The notes under the pieces: generated by a model
Database searches by the model: none
Seen by the model: the letters and a program-made list of their open reading frames with translations, nothing else
What the model was told of the DNA's origin: nothing
From: Corynebacterium mustelae
Lineage (GTDB): Bacteria; Actinomycetota; Actinomycetes; Mycobacteriales; Mycobacteriaceae
Direction of reading: 5' to 3'
NCBI RefSeq assembly: GCF_001020985.1
Contig: NZ_CP011542.1
Coordinates: 2,046,001 to 2,110,000, forward strand
DNA length: 64,000 bases
Position numbers and translations under genes: made by a program
Shown: one piece after another, positions 1 through 10,014 of the stretch
Layout of the letters: each line of letters opens with the position of its first letter
Numbering within the stretch: position 1 is the first letter of the stretch

Positions 1-801
1 GCTTAAGGTGGCAGATGTCAAAGATCCAGCGAATCCGACTGTGGCACCAACCGCATCGATTGGCCCGTAGGAAATAAAAAGTTCAAGTGGCGCACTAGCT
101 ACACCTATGGCACCTACCGTTACTTCTTCTCCAGCGGGATTAAGCCTGCTGGCAGATTCCACCTGGATCGGCACGTCTAGTGGTTTACCGTTACGCTCTA
201 TATGAAGCACAATTTGTTCATTTGGTTTTTGCATCACGTAGTCGCGTAGCTCAACGAAGCTTCCGACGGTAGTGTCATCCACTGCCAACACTCGGTCGCC
301 GACCTGTAATCCTGCTTTGGCAGCTGGCCCAGCACCAGAACAAGGTGCTAAAGTCTGCACGTCCAGTTGTTTAGGAGCGACACAGTTAATTTCACCAATG
401 GTTGCCGTAGTGTCGACATTGTTATTGGGTAATCCGGACGTGACCGCTAACCCATACAAAATGACCAACGCCACGATGACATTGACGATGATCCCACCTA
501 ATAACACGATGATCCGCTGCCACCAGGGCTTGAAAATCATCGCGTGTGGTTTTTCAGCCGCTGTTAATTCATCCTGATTGGTCATGCCTGCGATGTCGCA
601 GAAACCGCCCAGAGGAATCGCTTTGAATCCATAGACGGTTTCTCCACGCTTCACGGACCAGACGGTAGGCCCAAAACCAACAAAGAAACGTCGGACTTTC
701 ATGCCAAAAAATCGAGCGGTGGCAAAATGACCCCATTCATGAAGCGCAATTGTTGCAGCGATTCCGACAGCAAAGATGAAAACACCAAGTAAATAGGACA
801 T
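1..801 (-). CDS. rseP: Site-2 intramembrane metalloprotease RseP/Rip1, C-terminus cut by window edge
   Basis: Zinc-dependent intramembrane protease (M50) that cleaves transmembrane anti-sigma factors in regulated proteolysis. The N-terminus carries a hydrophobic helix with the HExxH zinc motif (HEWGH, residues 21-25). Further along, a PDZ-type region is readable (AGPAAKAGLQVGDRV, followed by a loop and strand pattern). The ATG at 799-801 is the first sensible start. The frame stays open to base 1, so the C-terminal membrane segments and the second zinc ligand lie outside the window. It lies 27 bases downstream of dxr on the same strand, the usual actinobacterial order dxr-rseP-ispG. The family assignment is firm; the anti-sigma substrate is inferred from mycobacterial Rip1. 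Confidence 0.93.
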   Translation of the reverse strand, partial: MSYLLGVFIFAVGIAATIALHEWGHFATARFFGMKVRRFFVGFGPTVWSVKRGETVYGFKAIPLGGFCDIAGMTNQDELTAAEKPHAMIFKPWWQRIIVLLGGIIVNVIVALVILYGLAVTSGLPNNNVDTTATIGEINCVAPKQLDVQTLAPCSGAGPAAKAGLQVGDRVLAVDDTTVGSFVELRDYVMQKPNEQIVLHIERNGKPLDVPIQVESASRLNPAGEEVTVGAIGVASAPLELFISYGPIDAVGATVGFAGSLTSATLS

Positions 802-828
802 AGTTTGTTGTGTCAGTTTCCTTAACAG

Positions 829-1992
829 CTAACCTTCAATGCGTGCGATAGCCTCATCTGCATATGTTCGGGCAATCTGCTCACATTCTATGACTTCCGC
901 GATTGTATTCGCCGTACCCGCAAACTGCGAACTAACAGATACTATTTCTTCCACCACATCGACAATTGCAGGAAATTTTATCCGACCAGCCAAGAACGCA
1001 GCCGCCGCTTGCTCATTGGCTGCGTTATATACCGCTGGAAACGTGCCGCCGCGCAGCGCAACATCGCGTGCTAATTGAACAGCTGGGAAAGCCGTGTCAT
1101 CCACCGGGAAAAAATCCCAAGTGGCCACAGCGCTGAAGTCTAATGCGGGTTGTGCGTTCGGCACTCGGTGAGGCCAATTCAACGCTAAAGAAATAGGAAG
1201 CTTCATCGATGGTGGTGACGCCTGCGCAATGGTGGCTCCATCAGTGAACGTCACCATGGAGTGCACGATAGATTGGGGGTGCACCGTGACGTCAATGCGG
1301 TCAGCCGGGATATCAAATAGCAAGGAGGCTTCAATTAATTCCAGTCCTTTATTAATCAAGGTTGCGGAATTGAGGGTGTTCATTTCTCCCATAGACCACG
1401 TGGGGTGAGCCGCGGCTTGCTGCGGGGTTACTTCCCACATCTGTTCTCTAGTCCAACCACGAAACGGTCCACCGGAGGCGGTGAGGACTAGTCGATCAAC
1501 CTCATATTTTTCTCCTGAGCGTAAGCACTGCGCCATGGCTGAGTGTTCTGAATCCACCGGCACCAGCTGACCTGGGGCAAGCGCTTTCATGACCAATTCA
1601 CCGCCAGCAACCAAGGATTCCTTATTTGCTAATGCCAAAGTGCTTCCAGTCTCAATGACCGCCATCGTCGCAGCTAAACCTTGGGATCCCACCAAGGCAT
1701 TTAACACTGTGTCTGCTGGCGTTTCGCGTACCAGGTTCTCCGCAGCGTCATGCCCAGAGCGCACCGGCGCCCCCAAAGCTTCTGACACTAGTTGTGCTGC
1801 ATCGACATTGGCGACTGACACTTGACTAGCTGACAATTTGAGGGTGGTTGCCTGTTGAATAATCAATTCCGGATTGCGTCCGCCTGCCGCAATGCCAACC
1901 ACTTGGAATTTATCCGGGTTATCTGCAATTACCTCGAGTGCTTGCGTGCCTATGGAGCCAGTGCTACCTAAAATTACTACCGCTGTTTTCAT
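829..1992 (-). CDS. dxr: 1-deoxy-D-xylulose 5-phosphate reductoisomerase
   Basis: Cytosolic enzyme that converts 1-deoxy-D-xylulose 5-phosphate to 2-C-methyl-D-erythritol 4-phosphate with NADPH, the first committed step of the MEP isoprenoid pathway. The N-terminal Rossmann motif is [16 protein letters not shown]. Active-site and metal-binding signatures [14 protein letters not shown] and [11 protein letters not shown] and the late NAANEQA motif are all present. An upstream extension is open to 2112, but the start at 1992 gives [12 protein letters not shown], has GGA a few bases upstream, and yields 387 residues, the usual family length. The 40 extra residues of the longer frame do not look like a domain. 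It is followed at once by rseP. Confidence 0.96.
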   Translation of the reverse strand: MKTAVVILGSTGSIGTQALEVIADNPDKFQVVGIAAGGRNPELIIQQATTLKLSASQVSVANVDAAQLVSEALGAPVRSGHDAAENLVRETPADTVLNALVGSQGLAATMAVIETGSTLALANKESLVAGGELVMKALAPGQLVPVDSEHSAMAQCLRSGEKYEVDRLVLTASGGPFRGWTREQMWEVTPQQAAAHPTWSMGEMNTLNSATLINKGLELIEASLLFDIPADRIDVTVHPQSIVHSMVTFTDGATIAQASPPSMKLPISLALNWPHRVPNAQPALDFSAVATWDFFPVDDTAFPAVQLARDVALRGGTFPAVYNAANEQAAAAFLAGRIKFPAIVDVVEEIVSVSSQFAGTANTIAEVIECEQIARTYADEAIARIEG

Positions 1993-2364
1993 AAGTTCCA
2001 TTGTTTCATTATCTGTGACTGTTTCCCGCACCGCAGATGTGATTGGGTGAAATACTTGGTAGCCGGTCGACGCAGTACCGTGATGTAATACCATGGTTTT
2101 GTGATCCAGCAACGTCGTTTTTACCCCCTAACGTGTACCAACTTAAGATTGAGAATTGAATCTACACATACGGAATTTTGCGTTTTCGCTGGTCAAGGCA
2201 AATGTGGCGAATGACACATGTCTGCCTCCCCGCCCGTTAATGTCGCCTGAAACGTGCAGTTATGCCAAAATAGTTGGGAAATCTATTACTCCCCTACTAA
2301 CGCATGGTTATATGTAAGCAGTAGCCACAAGCCCAGCGTGACATCAAGTTTTAAGGAGAAGAGC

Positions 2365-2787
2365 GTGGCCGGTTCTCACGAGATCGCCCCTGAGGTACAC
2401 AACGGTGTATCCACCCTAGATGAGCCATCAGCAGCATGGGGTTGGCACCACATCGGGCGCAATGCAACCCAGATTTCGGGATGGATCTGCGTCTTCATTC
2501 TGCTGGGCTACAACTTCGGTAACCACAAGGGCCATGTTGAAACTATCTTCCTTTTTGTTTTTGCGGCACTAATCGCAGCTGGCTTACTGTGGCAGTTGTT
2601 TGAACCGCAAGGCAAGCAGGCTCGCACCTTGACTGCACACAACAAGCCAGTAGGCCACAAGGAATTGGACTGGAATTATCTGCAAGCTACTTGTACTGGG
2701 CCATATGCGGAGCTGACAGACTCACAGTTGCGCGCATTGAATATCGAGCCTTCTCGGGTATCTCACTTAAGGAAGCTGGAAAGCTAA
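2365..2787 (+). CDS. DUF2631 family membrane protein
   Basis: Small membrane protein of the actinobacterial DUF2631 family, function unknown. The GTG at 2365 is chosen because AAGGAG at 2353-2358 sits at the right distance; the open frame extends upstream but without a comparable ribosome site. The 140-residue product has a soluble N-terminus, a WGWHHIGRN motif, two hydrophobic segments (ISGWICVFILLGYNFG, then IFLFVFAALIAAGLLW) and a soluble tail with HKELDWNYLQATCTG. It is divergent from dxr and is followed by a strong hairpin terminator, so it is probably monocistronic. Confidence 0.8.
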   Translation: MAGSHEIAPEVHNGVSTLDEPSAAWGWHHIGRNATQISGWICVFILLGYNFGNHKGHVETIFLFVFAALIAAGLLWQLFEPQGKQARTLTAHNKPVGHKELDWNYLQATCTGPYAELTDSQLRALNIEPSRVSHLRKLES

Positions 2788-2802
2788 AATTTTCCCAATA
2801 TA

Positions 2803-2830
2803 CCGCCTATCTAACGATAGGCGGATTTTT
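2803..2830 (+). terminator. Intrinsic terminator after DUF2631 gene
   Basis: Perfect 9-bp stem CCGCCTATC / GATAGGCGG with loop TAAC, followed by ATTTTT, 15 bases after the stop codon. Confidence 0.9.
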
Positions 2831-3044
2831 AATGCCATCAGGATCAATCTGCTCAAGTTTTGGCACCGCATTCATGTTAAAACCCACACCATAACCACCC
2901 CCCGAGCGATACCAAATATACAGTTTTATCATTTTATATTTAATTCAATCTTTTGACTTTTCTATCTATTTATCATTCTAGGCAGTTGACAGTTAAACTA
3001 AATTTCAGTTCTGATTCTCTCATCTGCCAAGGAGATAATTTCCC

Positions 3045-4613
3045 ATGCCTCGTAACTGGCGTCGAAAAGCGCTAGCATGCGCCGTTGTCGCATCGTTAAG
3101 TTTTAGCAATCTTCATGCCACACAAGCCCCTGCTGTCGCCCAGGTAGCCACCCCACACCATACGATCAGCCTGCAAGCTGGTTCATCGGAATTCAATCCA
3201 GAATTCTTCTACAAGATACTCGGCGGTGCTGCACCATTATTTGCCGCGATTTTGGGCATCGTTTTTTGGGTTACAAGATCAACACCAAAAGAATCAACGG
3301 AAACATCAAAGCAATCCGCTGATACTGGGTTAGCACCACATACGACTACCGCACCGCCGACCACGGAATCTTCAACATTCTGGTTCCCTGGCACAACCCC
3401 AAGTCCAGCCCAGCCTTCACCCGAGGCTGCCCCACCCGCTTCGAACAATAACCCTGTAGAGCCTGCTGACGCTGCGGCACCAAACATCAATAACACAGCG
3501 GGAAAGCAGACAGACCTATCGAGCCTTTCCAGTTCATCCAGTTCGACACCACCACGGAAACAAAATCCCGCTACACCAGGATCTGAATCCGATTCATCCG
3601 TCCCACGCCAAATACAGCGCGTGTTGGATGAGATCAATAGCCAACGTCGTAGCCATGGACTCAACCCAGTGATGCTTGATACCGAACTGAGCAAAGCAGA
3701 GCAAAAAGTTGCCGAGGATTTTATTAGATCAGGAGTTTTCCAAACGGATCACTCAATGCGGGTGGTTCCTATCTCCGGTGAAGATCCCGTGATCGGATAC
3801 CGCGAATCTATCGCGAAACATGACTTCCTTAAGCAATTGGTTACCCGCCCAGATCTCACAAAGGTCGGCATCGGACTAGCCACAAACGGTTTTTGGTGGG
3901 GTGGTCTAGCACGTTTCGTCACCGAGGGAGACAGCTTAACCACTAATGAGGCACGTGTTACGAAACTCATTGATCGGATAAACCAGGAGCGAAGGAAAAA
4001 TGGTGTGAACCCGCTCCACATTGCTCCTTCTTTTACTGCCGACGAAGTGGCATGGGCGAAGCACATGAAAGAAGTCAACAAACTCTACTTTTCGGGCACA
4101 AGGCGTGCAGTGTGGCGCGCCCACGATCCGTTAGAAGCAGTTGCAGTTTGGGCTCAACAATCTGGTTTTAATTTCATTTTGACTGATTCCCGCTACAGTC
4201 ATGTTGCCGTCGGCTTGTACCAAGATGGTGACGAATTCTGGATTTCTGCACGCCCCATCACCCCAGGAGTCGCGCTGCAAGAACGCACAAAACAAATCGA
4301 ATCTATTATCACCGCGATCAATAACAAGCGAAGGACAGCAGGACTTAGCCCGCTCACTGTTGACGATCACAATCACACTCACCTGCAAAAGCAAGCGCAA
4401 CTTTTTGCCAACGGCAAAATTGTCCAGCAACAACTTCCCCTAACGGAAGTGTACGCGCTTGCCGACGACCCGCTCGCGGCCGCCGAAAACCTATTTGCGC
4501 AGAAAAAGAACAGCGACGTGTTGCTTTACCCTCGGGCATCAAGGATCACGGTTGCTATCGCGGAAAAGGACGGTTTTTATGCTGTCGCTGTGAAAGTGCC
4601 GCGAAACAGCTAA
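3045..4613 (+). CDS. Secreted or membrane-anchored protein with three CAP-like repeats
   Basis: 522-residue exported protein. The basic N-terminus (MPRNWRRKALACA) and hydrophobic stretch form a signal peptide with likely cleavage near residue 33. A second hydrophobic segment follows (about 56-78, LGGAAPLFAAILGIVFWV), then a Ser/Pro/Thr-rich linker to about 185. The rest is three tandem units of about 105 residues (188-293, 304-404, 416-518), each opening with a helix of pattern I-x-x-IN-x-x-R-R-x-x-G-x-x-P-L, as in the first helix of CAP/SCP domains (DEINSQRRSHGLNP, DRINQERRKNGVNP, TAINNKRRTAGLSP). Catalytic-type CAP His/Glu residues are not clearly kept. AAGGAG at 3029 supports the start. 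It may bind a ligand or cell-wall component; this is inference. Confidence 0.75.
   Translation: MPRNWRRKALACAVVASLSFSNLHATQAPAVAQVATPHHTISLQAGSSEFNPEFFYKILGGAAPLFAAILGIVFWVTRSTPKESTETSKQSADTGLAPHTTTAPPTTESSTFWFPGTTPSPAQPSPEAAPPASNNNPVEPADAAAPNINNTAGKQTDLSSLSSSSSSTPPRKQNPATPGSESDSSVPRQIQRVLDEINSQRRSHGLNPVMLDTELSKAEQKVAEDFIRSGVFQTDHSMRVVPISGEDPVIGYRESIAKHDFLKQLVTRPDLTKVGIGLATNGFWWGGLARFVTEGDSLTTNEARVTKLIDRINQERRKNGVNPLHIAPSFTADEVAWAKHMKEVNKLYFSGTRRAVWRAHDPLEAVAVWAQQSGFNFILTDSRYSHVAVGLYQDGDEFWISARPITPGVALQERTKQIESIITAINNKRRTAGLSPLTVDDHNHTHLQKQAQLFANGKIVQQQLPLTEVYALADDPLAAAENLFAQKKNSDVLLYPRASRITVAIAEKDGFYAVAVKVPRNS
3061..3070 (+). repeat. GTCGAAAAGC motif copy 1
   Basis: Exact copy, preceded by C, in the signal-peptide codons of the CAP-like gene, where it reads as Arg-Arg-Lys-Ala. 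Confidence 0.8.
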
Positions 4614-4663
4614 CCTAACTGCTTACAACCAGGCTCCCACACATTTTCGTCTGGAATAGACTC

Positions 4664-4707
4664 AACGATGAGGCTTATAAAGATCTTACTTTTTAAGCCT
4701 CATCGTT
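4664..4707. terminator. Shared inverted repeat between CAP-like gene and rlmN
   Basis: Perfect 14-bp inverted repeat AACGATGAGGCTTA / TAAGCCTCATCGTT with a 16-base loop. It overlaps the last codons of rlmN and lies about 50 bases after the convergent CAP-like gene, so it probably ends transcription from both sides. Confidence 0.7.
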
Positions 4708-5797
4708 CTTCTGCTGCGAGTTGACCGCAAGCAGCTGCGATTTCTTGCCCCTTGGTGTCGCGAACCGTACAAGTAACTCCTTGGGCGATAACTCGTCTAA
4801 CGAATTCATCTTGCTGGGTTTTAGGGGAGGCATCCCACTGGGAACCCGGGGTTGGATTAAGTGGGATCAAGTTAACATGCGCTTTTGATCCTAAGGCTTT
4901 GTGGAGTTTTTTCCCAAGCATGTCCGCGCGCCACCCGTGATCGTTGACGTCCCGAATGAGCGCGTATTCGATAGAGACGCGACGCCCAGAACGATCTGCG
5001 TAGTAGGCTGCTGCATCCAACACCTCCGCCACTGACCAACGATTGTTCACAGGAACCAAGGTATCGCGTAACTCGTCATCCGGGGTATGCAGAGAAACAG
5101 CAAGAGTAACCGACAGATCTTCGTCGGCAAGCTTGCGTATCGCCGGAGCCAATCCCACCGTAGATACAGTGACGTTTCGCTGCGAAATACCAAAACCCTG
5201 CGGCACCGGCTCCGTTATCTGATGGATAGCGTGCACCACCCGCTTGTAATTAGCTAACGGCTCCCCCATCCCCATAAAGACAATATTAGATAGCCGACCG
5301 CCTTCTGATTCCATCGTCGCGGCAGCCGCGCGAACTTGATCTACGATCTCGGCAGTGGACAAATTGCGGTCTAACCCGCCTTGGCCTGTTGCGCAGAACG
5401 GACACGCCATGCCACAACCCGCTTGGGATGAGATGCACAACGTGGCGCGGTTGGGATACCGCATCAAAACAGATTCCAACAAGGTACCGTCATGAAGCTT
5501 CCACAGCGTCTTTTGAGTTTCGCCGTCATCGGCTAAAACTTCCCGCACTGATGTCATCAGTGTGGGGAAAAGCGCTTCGGCCACTTTATCCCGCGCAGCT
5601 GCGGGAAGATCAGTCATAGACCGCGGATCGGCCTGCATGCGGCCATAGTAATGTTTAGCCAATTGGTTCGCTCTGAATTTAGGCAATCCAAGATCAGCGA
5701 GAGAGACAATCCGTTCGTCGGTAGTTAAATCGGCAAAATGCTTCGGTGGCATTGCTCGACGCGCAGTAGCGAAGTTAAGGGGGATGGGTGTAGCCAT
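4700..5797 (-). CDS. rlmN: Dual-specificity 23S rRNA (A2503-C2)/tRNA (A37-C2) methyltransferase
   Basis: Radical-SAM enzyme that methylates C2 of A2503 in 23S rRNA and A37 in some tRNAs. The CX3CX2C cluster motif is CGMACPFC, followed by [11 protein letters not shown]. The GMGEPLANY motif and the C-terminal [18 protein letters not shown] region, carrying the catalytic cysteine, are present. About 365 residues, full length. The frame opens at a TTG (5803), but the ATG at 5797 is preferred; no clear Shine-Dalgarno precedes it, so the message may be leaderless. Its last codons form one arm of the inverted repeat at 4664-4707. In the usual order it lies downstream of cdsA, here with one opposite-strand gene between. 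Confidence 0.95.
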   Translation of the reverse strand: MATPIPLNFATARRAMPPKHFADLTTDERIVSLADLGLPKFRANQLAKHYYGRMQADPRSMTDLPAAARDKVAEALFPTLMTSVREVLADDGETQKTLWKLHDGTLLESVLMRYPNRATLCISSQAGCGMACPFCATGQGGLDRNLSTAEIVDQVRAAAATMESEGGRLSNIVFMGMGEPLANYKRVVHAIHQITEPVPQGFGISQRNVTVSTVGLAPAIRKLADEDLSVTLAVSLHTPDDELRDTLVPVNNRWSVAEVLDAAAYYADRSGRRVSIEYALIRDVNDHGWRADMLGKKLHKALGSKAHVNLIPLNPTPGSQWDASPKTQQDEFVRRVIAQGVTCTVRDTKGQEIAAACGQLAAEER

Positions 5798-5941
5798 AAT
5801 CAAACTATTCTGACACGAACAAGGGCAAAACGTCGATTCGGTGGCATATCACAGGTGTGCAACTGCTATTTTTCATAACAATCTCGCACTTTTTAGATGT
5901 CGCGATTGTATTGAGCTACTAAACACAGTTGAATAGTAACC

Positions 5942-6346
5942 ATGTCTAAAAACAACGACGACTTTCATTCGGATGCATTAGCCCACGAGCCGACAACGCA
6001 CCCAGATGCTTTTTCGGACAACTCAGTCCATGAATACGAGCCTTCTGTTGATAATCTCCCCGCTGAGGTTCCTGCTGCCACCACACCCGCTGCAAAACCT
6101 GCGGTTAAAAGCTCATTTGCGGGTGGAACTTGGGTGGCGCTCATCGCAGGTGCGCTTCTACTTATCGTGCTCCTAGTGTTTATCCTGCAAAACCAACAAC
6201 CAGTCGATCTCACTCTATTCGCCTGGAGCTTTACCTTCCCAGCTGGTGTTGGATTTTTGCTCGCGGCTATAGCTGGCGCACTGATCATGGCTCTTGTTGG
6301 TGGAGTTCGTATGCTCCAATTGCGCCGCCAGATTAAAAAGAATTAG
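5942..6346 (+). CDS. LapA-domain (DUF1049) membrane protein
   Basis: 134-residue protein with an acidic, disordered first 60 residues and two hydrophobic helices (WVALIAGALLLIVLLVFIL and AGVGFLLAAIAGALIMALVGG) joined by QNQQPVDLTLFAWSFTFP. The NxxPVxLxxFxW pattern between two helices and the basic end (LRRQIKKN) are the hallmark of LapA/YciS proteins, which in E. coli help control LPS synthesis. There is no LPS here, so the actinobacterial role is unknown. It is transcribed opposite to rlmN and cdsA and ends at its own hairpin. Confidence 0.8.
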   Translation: MSKNNDDFHSDALAHEPTTHPDAFSDNSVHEYEPSVDNLPAEVPAATTPAAKPAVKSSFAGGTWVALIAGALLLIVLLVFILQNQQPVDLTLFAWSFTFPAGVGFLLAAIAGALIMALVGGVRMLQLRRQIKKN

Positions 6347-6366
6347 AAGTTCTCCCCCATCCGAAA

Positions 6367-6406
6367 CCCTGCGTTGACCTGCACCTGGCAACAAGCGCAG
6401 GGTTTT
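6367..6406 (+). terminator. Terminator after LapA-like gene
   Basis: Stem CCCTGCG / CGCAGGG followed by TTTT, about 20 bases after the stop codon. Confidence 0.75.
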
Positions 6407-6492
6407 GTTGTATACAGTTTTCCCAGCAGGTGAGATAGTACATTCACCAGCTACCTGTGAGGATTTCCTAATAACGAATACGCTTTGGTGGC

Positions 6493-6502
6493 GTCGAAAA
6501 GC
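6493..6502 (+). repeat. GTCGAAAAGC motif copy 2
   Basis: Exact copy, preceded by C, reaching the last base of the cdsA stop codon; otherwise between genes. Confidence 0.8.
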
Positions 6503-7401
6503 TAAAGCGAGATCACAGACAGCACCAACCACGTCACCATAGCGGCAGGTAGCATTCCGTCCAGTCTATCCATTATGCCACCATGCCCCGGTATCATTTG
6601 TGACATATCTTTAATGCCTAATTCTCTCTTGAATTGTGACTCCACTAGGTCTCCAAGTGTTGCACAAATGACGAGCAGAATACCCAGCAATACCCCCCAC
6701 CACCAGTCAGAATGCAACAAATAGTGCATGCTTAAAGCACCAACCACTGCCCCGAAAATAATGGATCCGGCAAATCCCTCCCACGATTTTTTAGGGCTTA
6801 CTGCTGGTGCCATCGGGTGGGAACCAAACATTACACCCGCGACATAGCCGCCAGTATCAGATGCAATAACACACATCATGAATGTGATGACAAACATAGA
6901 GCCAGCGATTTCATGGCCCCGAAGCAGCGACATCATCGCGGCAAAACTGCCAAAAAGCGGAATCCAGGTGAGGACGAAAATCCCCACAGCCGTATCCCGG
7001 AGATAGTTTTTAGGAGCGGAGTTTTTTCCGTGGTGAAATAACCGGGAATACATCACGAGCAAAACGGCAGCGACAAACCCAGACACCAATCCTTTGGGCC
7101 CAAATGGCCACGATAGCCACAGCATAAGCTGTCCGCCGAATAACAGCCACCATCGCTGCACAATGTAGCCTTTTTCGGAAAGCCGGGAGATAACTTCCCA
7201 CTGGGCGAAGAATATTGCAATGGCTACTAGCGGATACCAGCCAAATGGTATGACAAAGATTGCCAGAATCACAACGGCGAAGAGTCCAAACCCCACCGGA
7301 ATAGCCACTTTCAAATCGCGGCCAGCGGAATTTTTCGGTTTAGGCAGATGGCGGGTTGTGTTATTCATCGGCAGAATTTTAACTTTCATCAGGCTATGCA
7401 T
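6502..7401 (-). CDS. cdsA: Phosphatidate cytidylyltransferase (CDP-diacylglycerol synthase)
   Basis: Integral membrane enzyme making CDP-diacylglycerol from phosphatidic acid and CTP, the precursor of phosphatidylglycerol, cardiolipin and phosphatidylinositol. 299 residues with about eight hydrophobic segments. The C-terminal signature is clear: SPKKSWEGFAGS, then DLVESQFKRELGIKD and IPGHGGIMDRLDG, with the metal-binding Asp residues. The ATG at 7401 has GGGGG four bases upstream; internal starts at 7389 and 7368 lack a better site. The ribosome site lies inside a predicted hairpin (7404-7440). It is downstream of frr in the conserved rpsB-tsf-pyrH-frr-cdsA order. Confidence 0.95.
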   Translation of the reverse strand: MHSLMKVKILPMNNTTRHLPKPKNSAGRDLKVAIPVGFGLFAVVILAIFVIPFGWYPLVAIAIFFAQWEVISRLSEKGYIVQRWWLLFGGQLMLWLSWPFGPKGLVSGFVAAVLLVMYSRLFHHGKNSAPKNYLRDTAVGIFVLTWIPLFGSFAAMMSLLRGHEIAGSMFVITFMMCVIASDTGGYVAGVMFGSHPMAPAVSPKKSWEGFAGSIIFGAVVGALSMHYLLHSDWWWGVLLGILLVICATLGDLVESQFKRELGIKDMSQMIPGHGGIMDRLDGMLPAAMVTWLVLSVISL

Positions 7402-7403
7402 TA

Positions 7404-7440
7404 AACCCCCAGGGATCTATATCGTCTTCCCTAGGGGGTT
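7404..7440 (-). promoter_or_regulatory. Hairpin covering the cdsA ribosome binding site
   Basis: On the minus strand AACCCCC-TAGGGA pairs with TCCCT-GGGGGTT with one bulged base. The right arm holds the GGGGG just before the cdsA ATG. It could be a frr terminator, or it could mask the cdsA start and control its translation. Confidence 0.5.
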
Positions 7441-7511
7441 AATCACCTGCACACCACGATGGTGGTACGCAGGGATCAGAAGCACGAAAACGTTAGAAAA
7501 ACAAAGACGGA

Positions 7512-8069
7512 TTAGACCTCCATCAGTTCTGCTTCTTTCTTCGTAACAAGTTCGTCGATAGAAGCAACGTATTTCTGAGTTACTTTATCGAGTTCCTTTT
7601 CTGCCGCCTGGACTTCATCCTCACCAGCGTCGCCGTCTTTCTGGATTTTCTTCAACTGATCCATCCCTTTACGACGAACGTTACGGATAGCAATTTTCCC
7701 GTCTTCGCCCTTAGCCTTGGCCAACTTAGCCATTTCTTTACGCCGTTCCTCGGTAAGCTGCGGAATTGTGACGCGAAGAACCTGACCGTCGTTAGTGGGG
7801 TTAACACCTAAATCGGAGTTACGAATGGCGTTTTCAATCTCGCCCATCGTGGACATTTCATAGGGCTTAATAAGCAACATACGTGCCTCAGGTACCGAAA
7901 TGGTCGCCATCTGGGTGATTGGGGTAGGAACACCGTAGTAATCAGCGATGACGCCATTGAACATGGATGGGTTAGCGCGACCAGTGCGAATATGCGTAAG
8001 TTCTTCTCGGGTGCGTTCCACTGAGGTAGTCATATGCTCTTCGCATTCCAACAGGACGTCATCAATCAT
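7512..8069 (-). CDS. frr: Ribosome recycling factor
   Basis: Cytosolic 185-residue factor that, with EF-G, splits post-termination ribosomes. The three-helix core is recognisable: [20 protein letters not shown], the [13 protein letters not shown] domain-II strand, and the long helix [20 protein letters not shown]. Length is standard. AAGGAAG about seven bases before the ATG fixes the start. It lies between pyrH and cdsA, as in other actinobacteria. Confidence 0.97.
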   Translation of the reverse strand: MIDDVLLECEEHMTTSVERTREELTHIRTGRANPSMFNGVIADYYGVPTPITQMATISVPEARMLLIKPYEMSTMGEIENAIRNSDLGVNPTNDGQVLRVTIPQLTEERRKEMAKLAKAKGEDGKIAIRNVRRKGMDQLKKIQKDGDAGEDEVQAAEKELDKVTQKYVASIDELVTKKEAELMEV

Positions 8070-8189
8070 GAGATTCTTCCTTTTATTTTCATGGTGTGGC
8101 TGTGCCTAAAACGCTGGTGGGATTCTTGCAAGCCAAAGTACAGATATCTACCTTAACAGGACTTTTAGCTCTAAGGCCATTAAAGCGAA

Positions 8190-8915
8190 CTATTGCTGAA
8201 CTAAGGTGCCGATTTTTTCACCCGCACACGCGCGGGCAATATTGCCCTCAACTAGTAGATTGAACACCAAAATAGGCATATTGTTGTCCATACACAACGA
8301 AAATGCGGTGGCATCGGCAACTTTGAGCTCTTGTTCGATTACTTCCCGAGGCGTGATGTCATGGAATAACTGTGCATCAGGGTTAACCCGTGGATCGTCG
8401 GAATAAACGCCATCGACTCCCTTTGCCATGAGCAAAACTTCACAGTCGATTTCCAATGCACGCTGGGCGGCAGTGGTATCAGTAGAGAAATATGGCATGC
8501 CCATACCCGCGCCAAAGATAACAACCCGACCTTTTTCCAAATGGCGCTTTGCCCTCAACGGCAAATACGGCTCGGCGACCTGCGCCATATTGATTGCGGT
8601 TTGTACCCGGCAATCAATTCCTTCTTGTTCCAAGAAGTCCTGCAGCGCCAGGCAATTCATTACCGTTCCAAGCATGCCCATGTAATCGGAACGATTGCGA
8701 TCAAGACCACGTTGCTGCAATTGAGCGCCACGGAAGAAGTTACCGCCACCAATAACCACAGCAACTTGAACACCATCACGAGCTACCTGGGCGATTTGGC
8801 GGGCAACGTTGGAGACTACATCCGGGTCAATACCTACCGATCCCCCGCCGAACATTTCACCTCCAAGCTTTAACATCACTCGCTTATAGCCGGAACGCTT
8901 GGTGGAATCGGTCAT
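8190..8915 (-). CDS. pyrH: UMP kinase
   Basis: Amino-acid-kinase-fold enzyme that phosphorylates UMP to UDP in pyrimidine nucleotide synthesis; hexameric in bacteria. The glycine-rich N-terminal loop ([10 protein letters not shown]), the [15 protein letters not shown] motif, the acceptor-site MGMLGTVMN and the late [17 protein letters not shown] loop match the family over its full 241 residues. It is followed by frr across about 120 bases; the 270 bases upstream separate it from tsf and may hold a promoter. Confidence 0.97.
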   Translation of the reverse strand: MTDSTKRSGYKRVMLKLGGEMFGGGSVGIDPDVVSNVARQIAQVARDGVQVAVVIGGGNFFRGAQLQQRGLDRNRSDYMGMLGTVMNCLALQDFLEQEGIDCRVQTAINMAQVAEPYLPLRAKRHLEKGRVVIFGAGMGMPYFSTDTTAAQRALEIDCEVLLMAKGVDGVYSDDPRVNPDAQLFHDITPREVIEQELKVADATAFSLCMDNNMPILVFNLLVEGNIARACAGEKIGTLVQQ

Positions 8916-9117
8916 GGTTTCTAAGGCGCCTTTCCCTGGTGCTTGGAACGGTTCGTGCTACGAGGATCCAAGCTAGTCATCACTTATACATCCCGCGGGC
9001 AACTAGGTTGTGCTGCGGAAAAGATCCAAAGAATCTCAAGCACTAGATTCTACCCCTTGAACGCCGCTAACACCTATTAATGGGCTGACCAATGGCAGTA
9101 AGCCTTACTCGGACATT

Positions 9118-9167
9118 AAAAATCCCCCTGCTGGACTAACACTCTAAGCGATAGTCGCAACAAGGGG
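9118..9167 (-). terminator. Terminator after tsf
   Basis: On the minus strand CCCCTTGTTG pairs with CAGCAGGGGG (including G-U pairs), with an inner GACTA/TTAGTC stem, and ends in ATTTTT, about 20 bases after tsf. Confidence 0.75.
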
Positions 9168-9186
9168 TACTGAATGTTGCAGCAGA

Positions 9187-10014
9187 TTACTGCTGGCCGA
9201 CCTCAAAGCGAGCGAAGGAAGTGATGGTTACACCAGCTTCCTCCATGAGCTGCTTCACGGTCTTCTTGGAGTCAGCTACGGAAGCCTGCTCCAGCAAGCA
9301 AACGTCCTTGTAGAAACCACCGAGACGGCCTTCGACGATTTTCGGAATCGCAGCCTCTGGCTTGCCTTCAGAACGAGTGATTTCTTCCGCGATCTGACGC
9401 TCTTTCTCAACAACCTCAGCTGGAACATCTTCTCGGCTTAGGTAGGCAGCCTTCAGCGCAGCAACCTGCATTGCAGCTTGGTGTGCGGCGGCAGCGGCCT
9501 CGTCGCCGGAGCCGGTGTAAGCAACCAAAACGCCCACTGCAGGTGGCAAGCCAGCTGCGCGGTGGTGCAGGTACACGGAAACGTTTTCACCCTCAACGGT
9601 GGTAGCGCGACGCAGCTCCAGCTTCTCGCCGATCTTGGCAGACAGCTCCAAGATAGCTTCGCTTGCTGGCTTGCCGTCGACAACAACAGCAGCGAGCTCT
9701 TCAGGGGTGTTTGCCTTTGCACCTGCGGCAGCGTCGGCAACCTTTTGAGCAAATTCGATGAAGTCAGCGTTCTTAGCAACGAAGTCGGTTTCGGCGTTGA
9801 CCTCAACCATGGTATTGCCGGACACTGCGATTAGGCCTTCGGAAGCGTTACGCTCGGCACGCTTGCCGACGTCCTTTGCGCCCTTGATGCGCAGGATCTC
9901 GACAGCCTTATCGAAATCGCCATCGGTTTCGGCAAGAGCCTTCTTGCAGTCGATCATGCCGGAACCGGTGACCTCGCGAAGCTTCTTAACATCAGCAGCG
10001 GTGAAATTCGCCAT
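9187..10014 (-). CDS. tsf: Translation elongation factor Ts
   Basis: Guanine-nucleotide exchange factor for EF-Tu. The start at 10014 gives [19 protein letters not shown] and has AAGGAGGG upstream; the open frame runs 46 codons further but without family similarity. The UBA-like N-domain ([18 protein letters not shown]), the TDFVAKN core motif and the C-terminal [16 protein letters not shown] segment are present. 275 residues, the usual corynebacterial length. It follows rpsB with a 215-base gap. Confidence 0.97.
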   Translation of the reverse strand: MANFTAADVKKLREVTGSGMIDCKKALAETDGDFDKAVEILRIKGAKDVGKRAERNASEGLIAVSGNTMVEVNAETDFVAKNADFIEFAQKVADAAAGAKANTPEELAAVVVDGKPASEAILELSAKIGEKLELRRATTVEGENVSVYLHHRAAGLPPAVGVLVAYTGSGDEAAAAAHQAAMQVAALKAAYLSREDVPAEVVEKERQIAEEITRSEGKPEAAIPKIVEGRLGGFYKDVCLLEQASVADSKKTVKQLMEEAGVTITSFARFEVGQQ

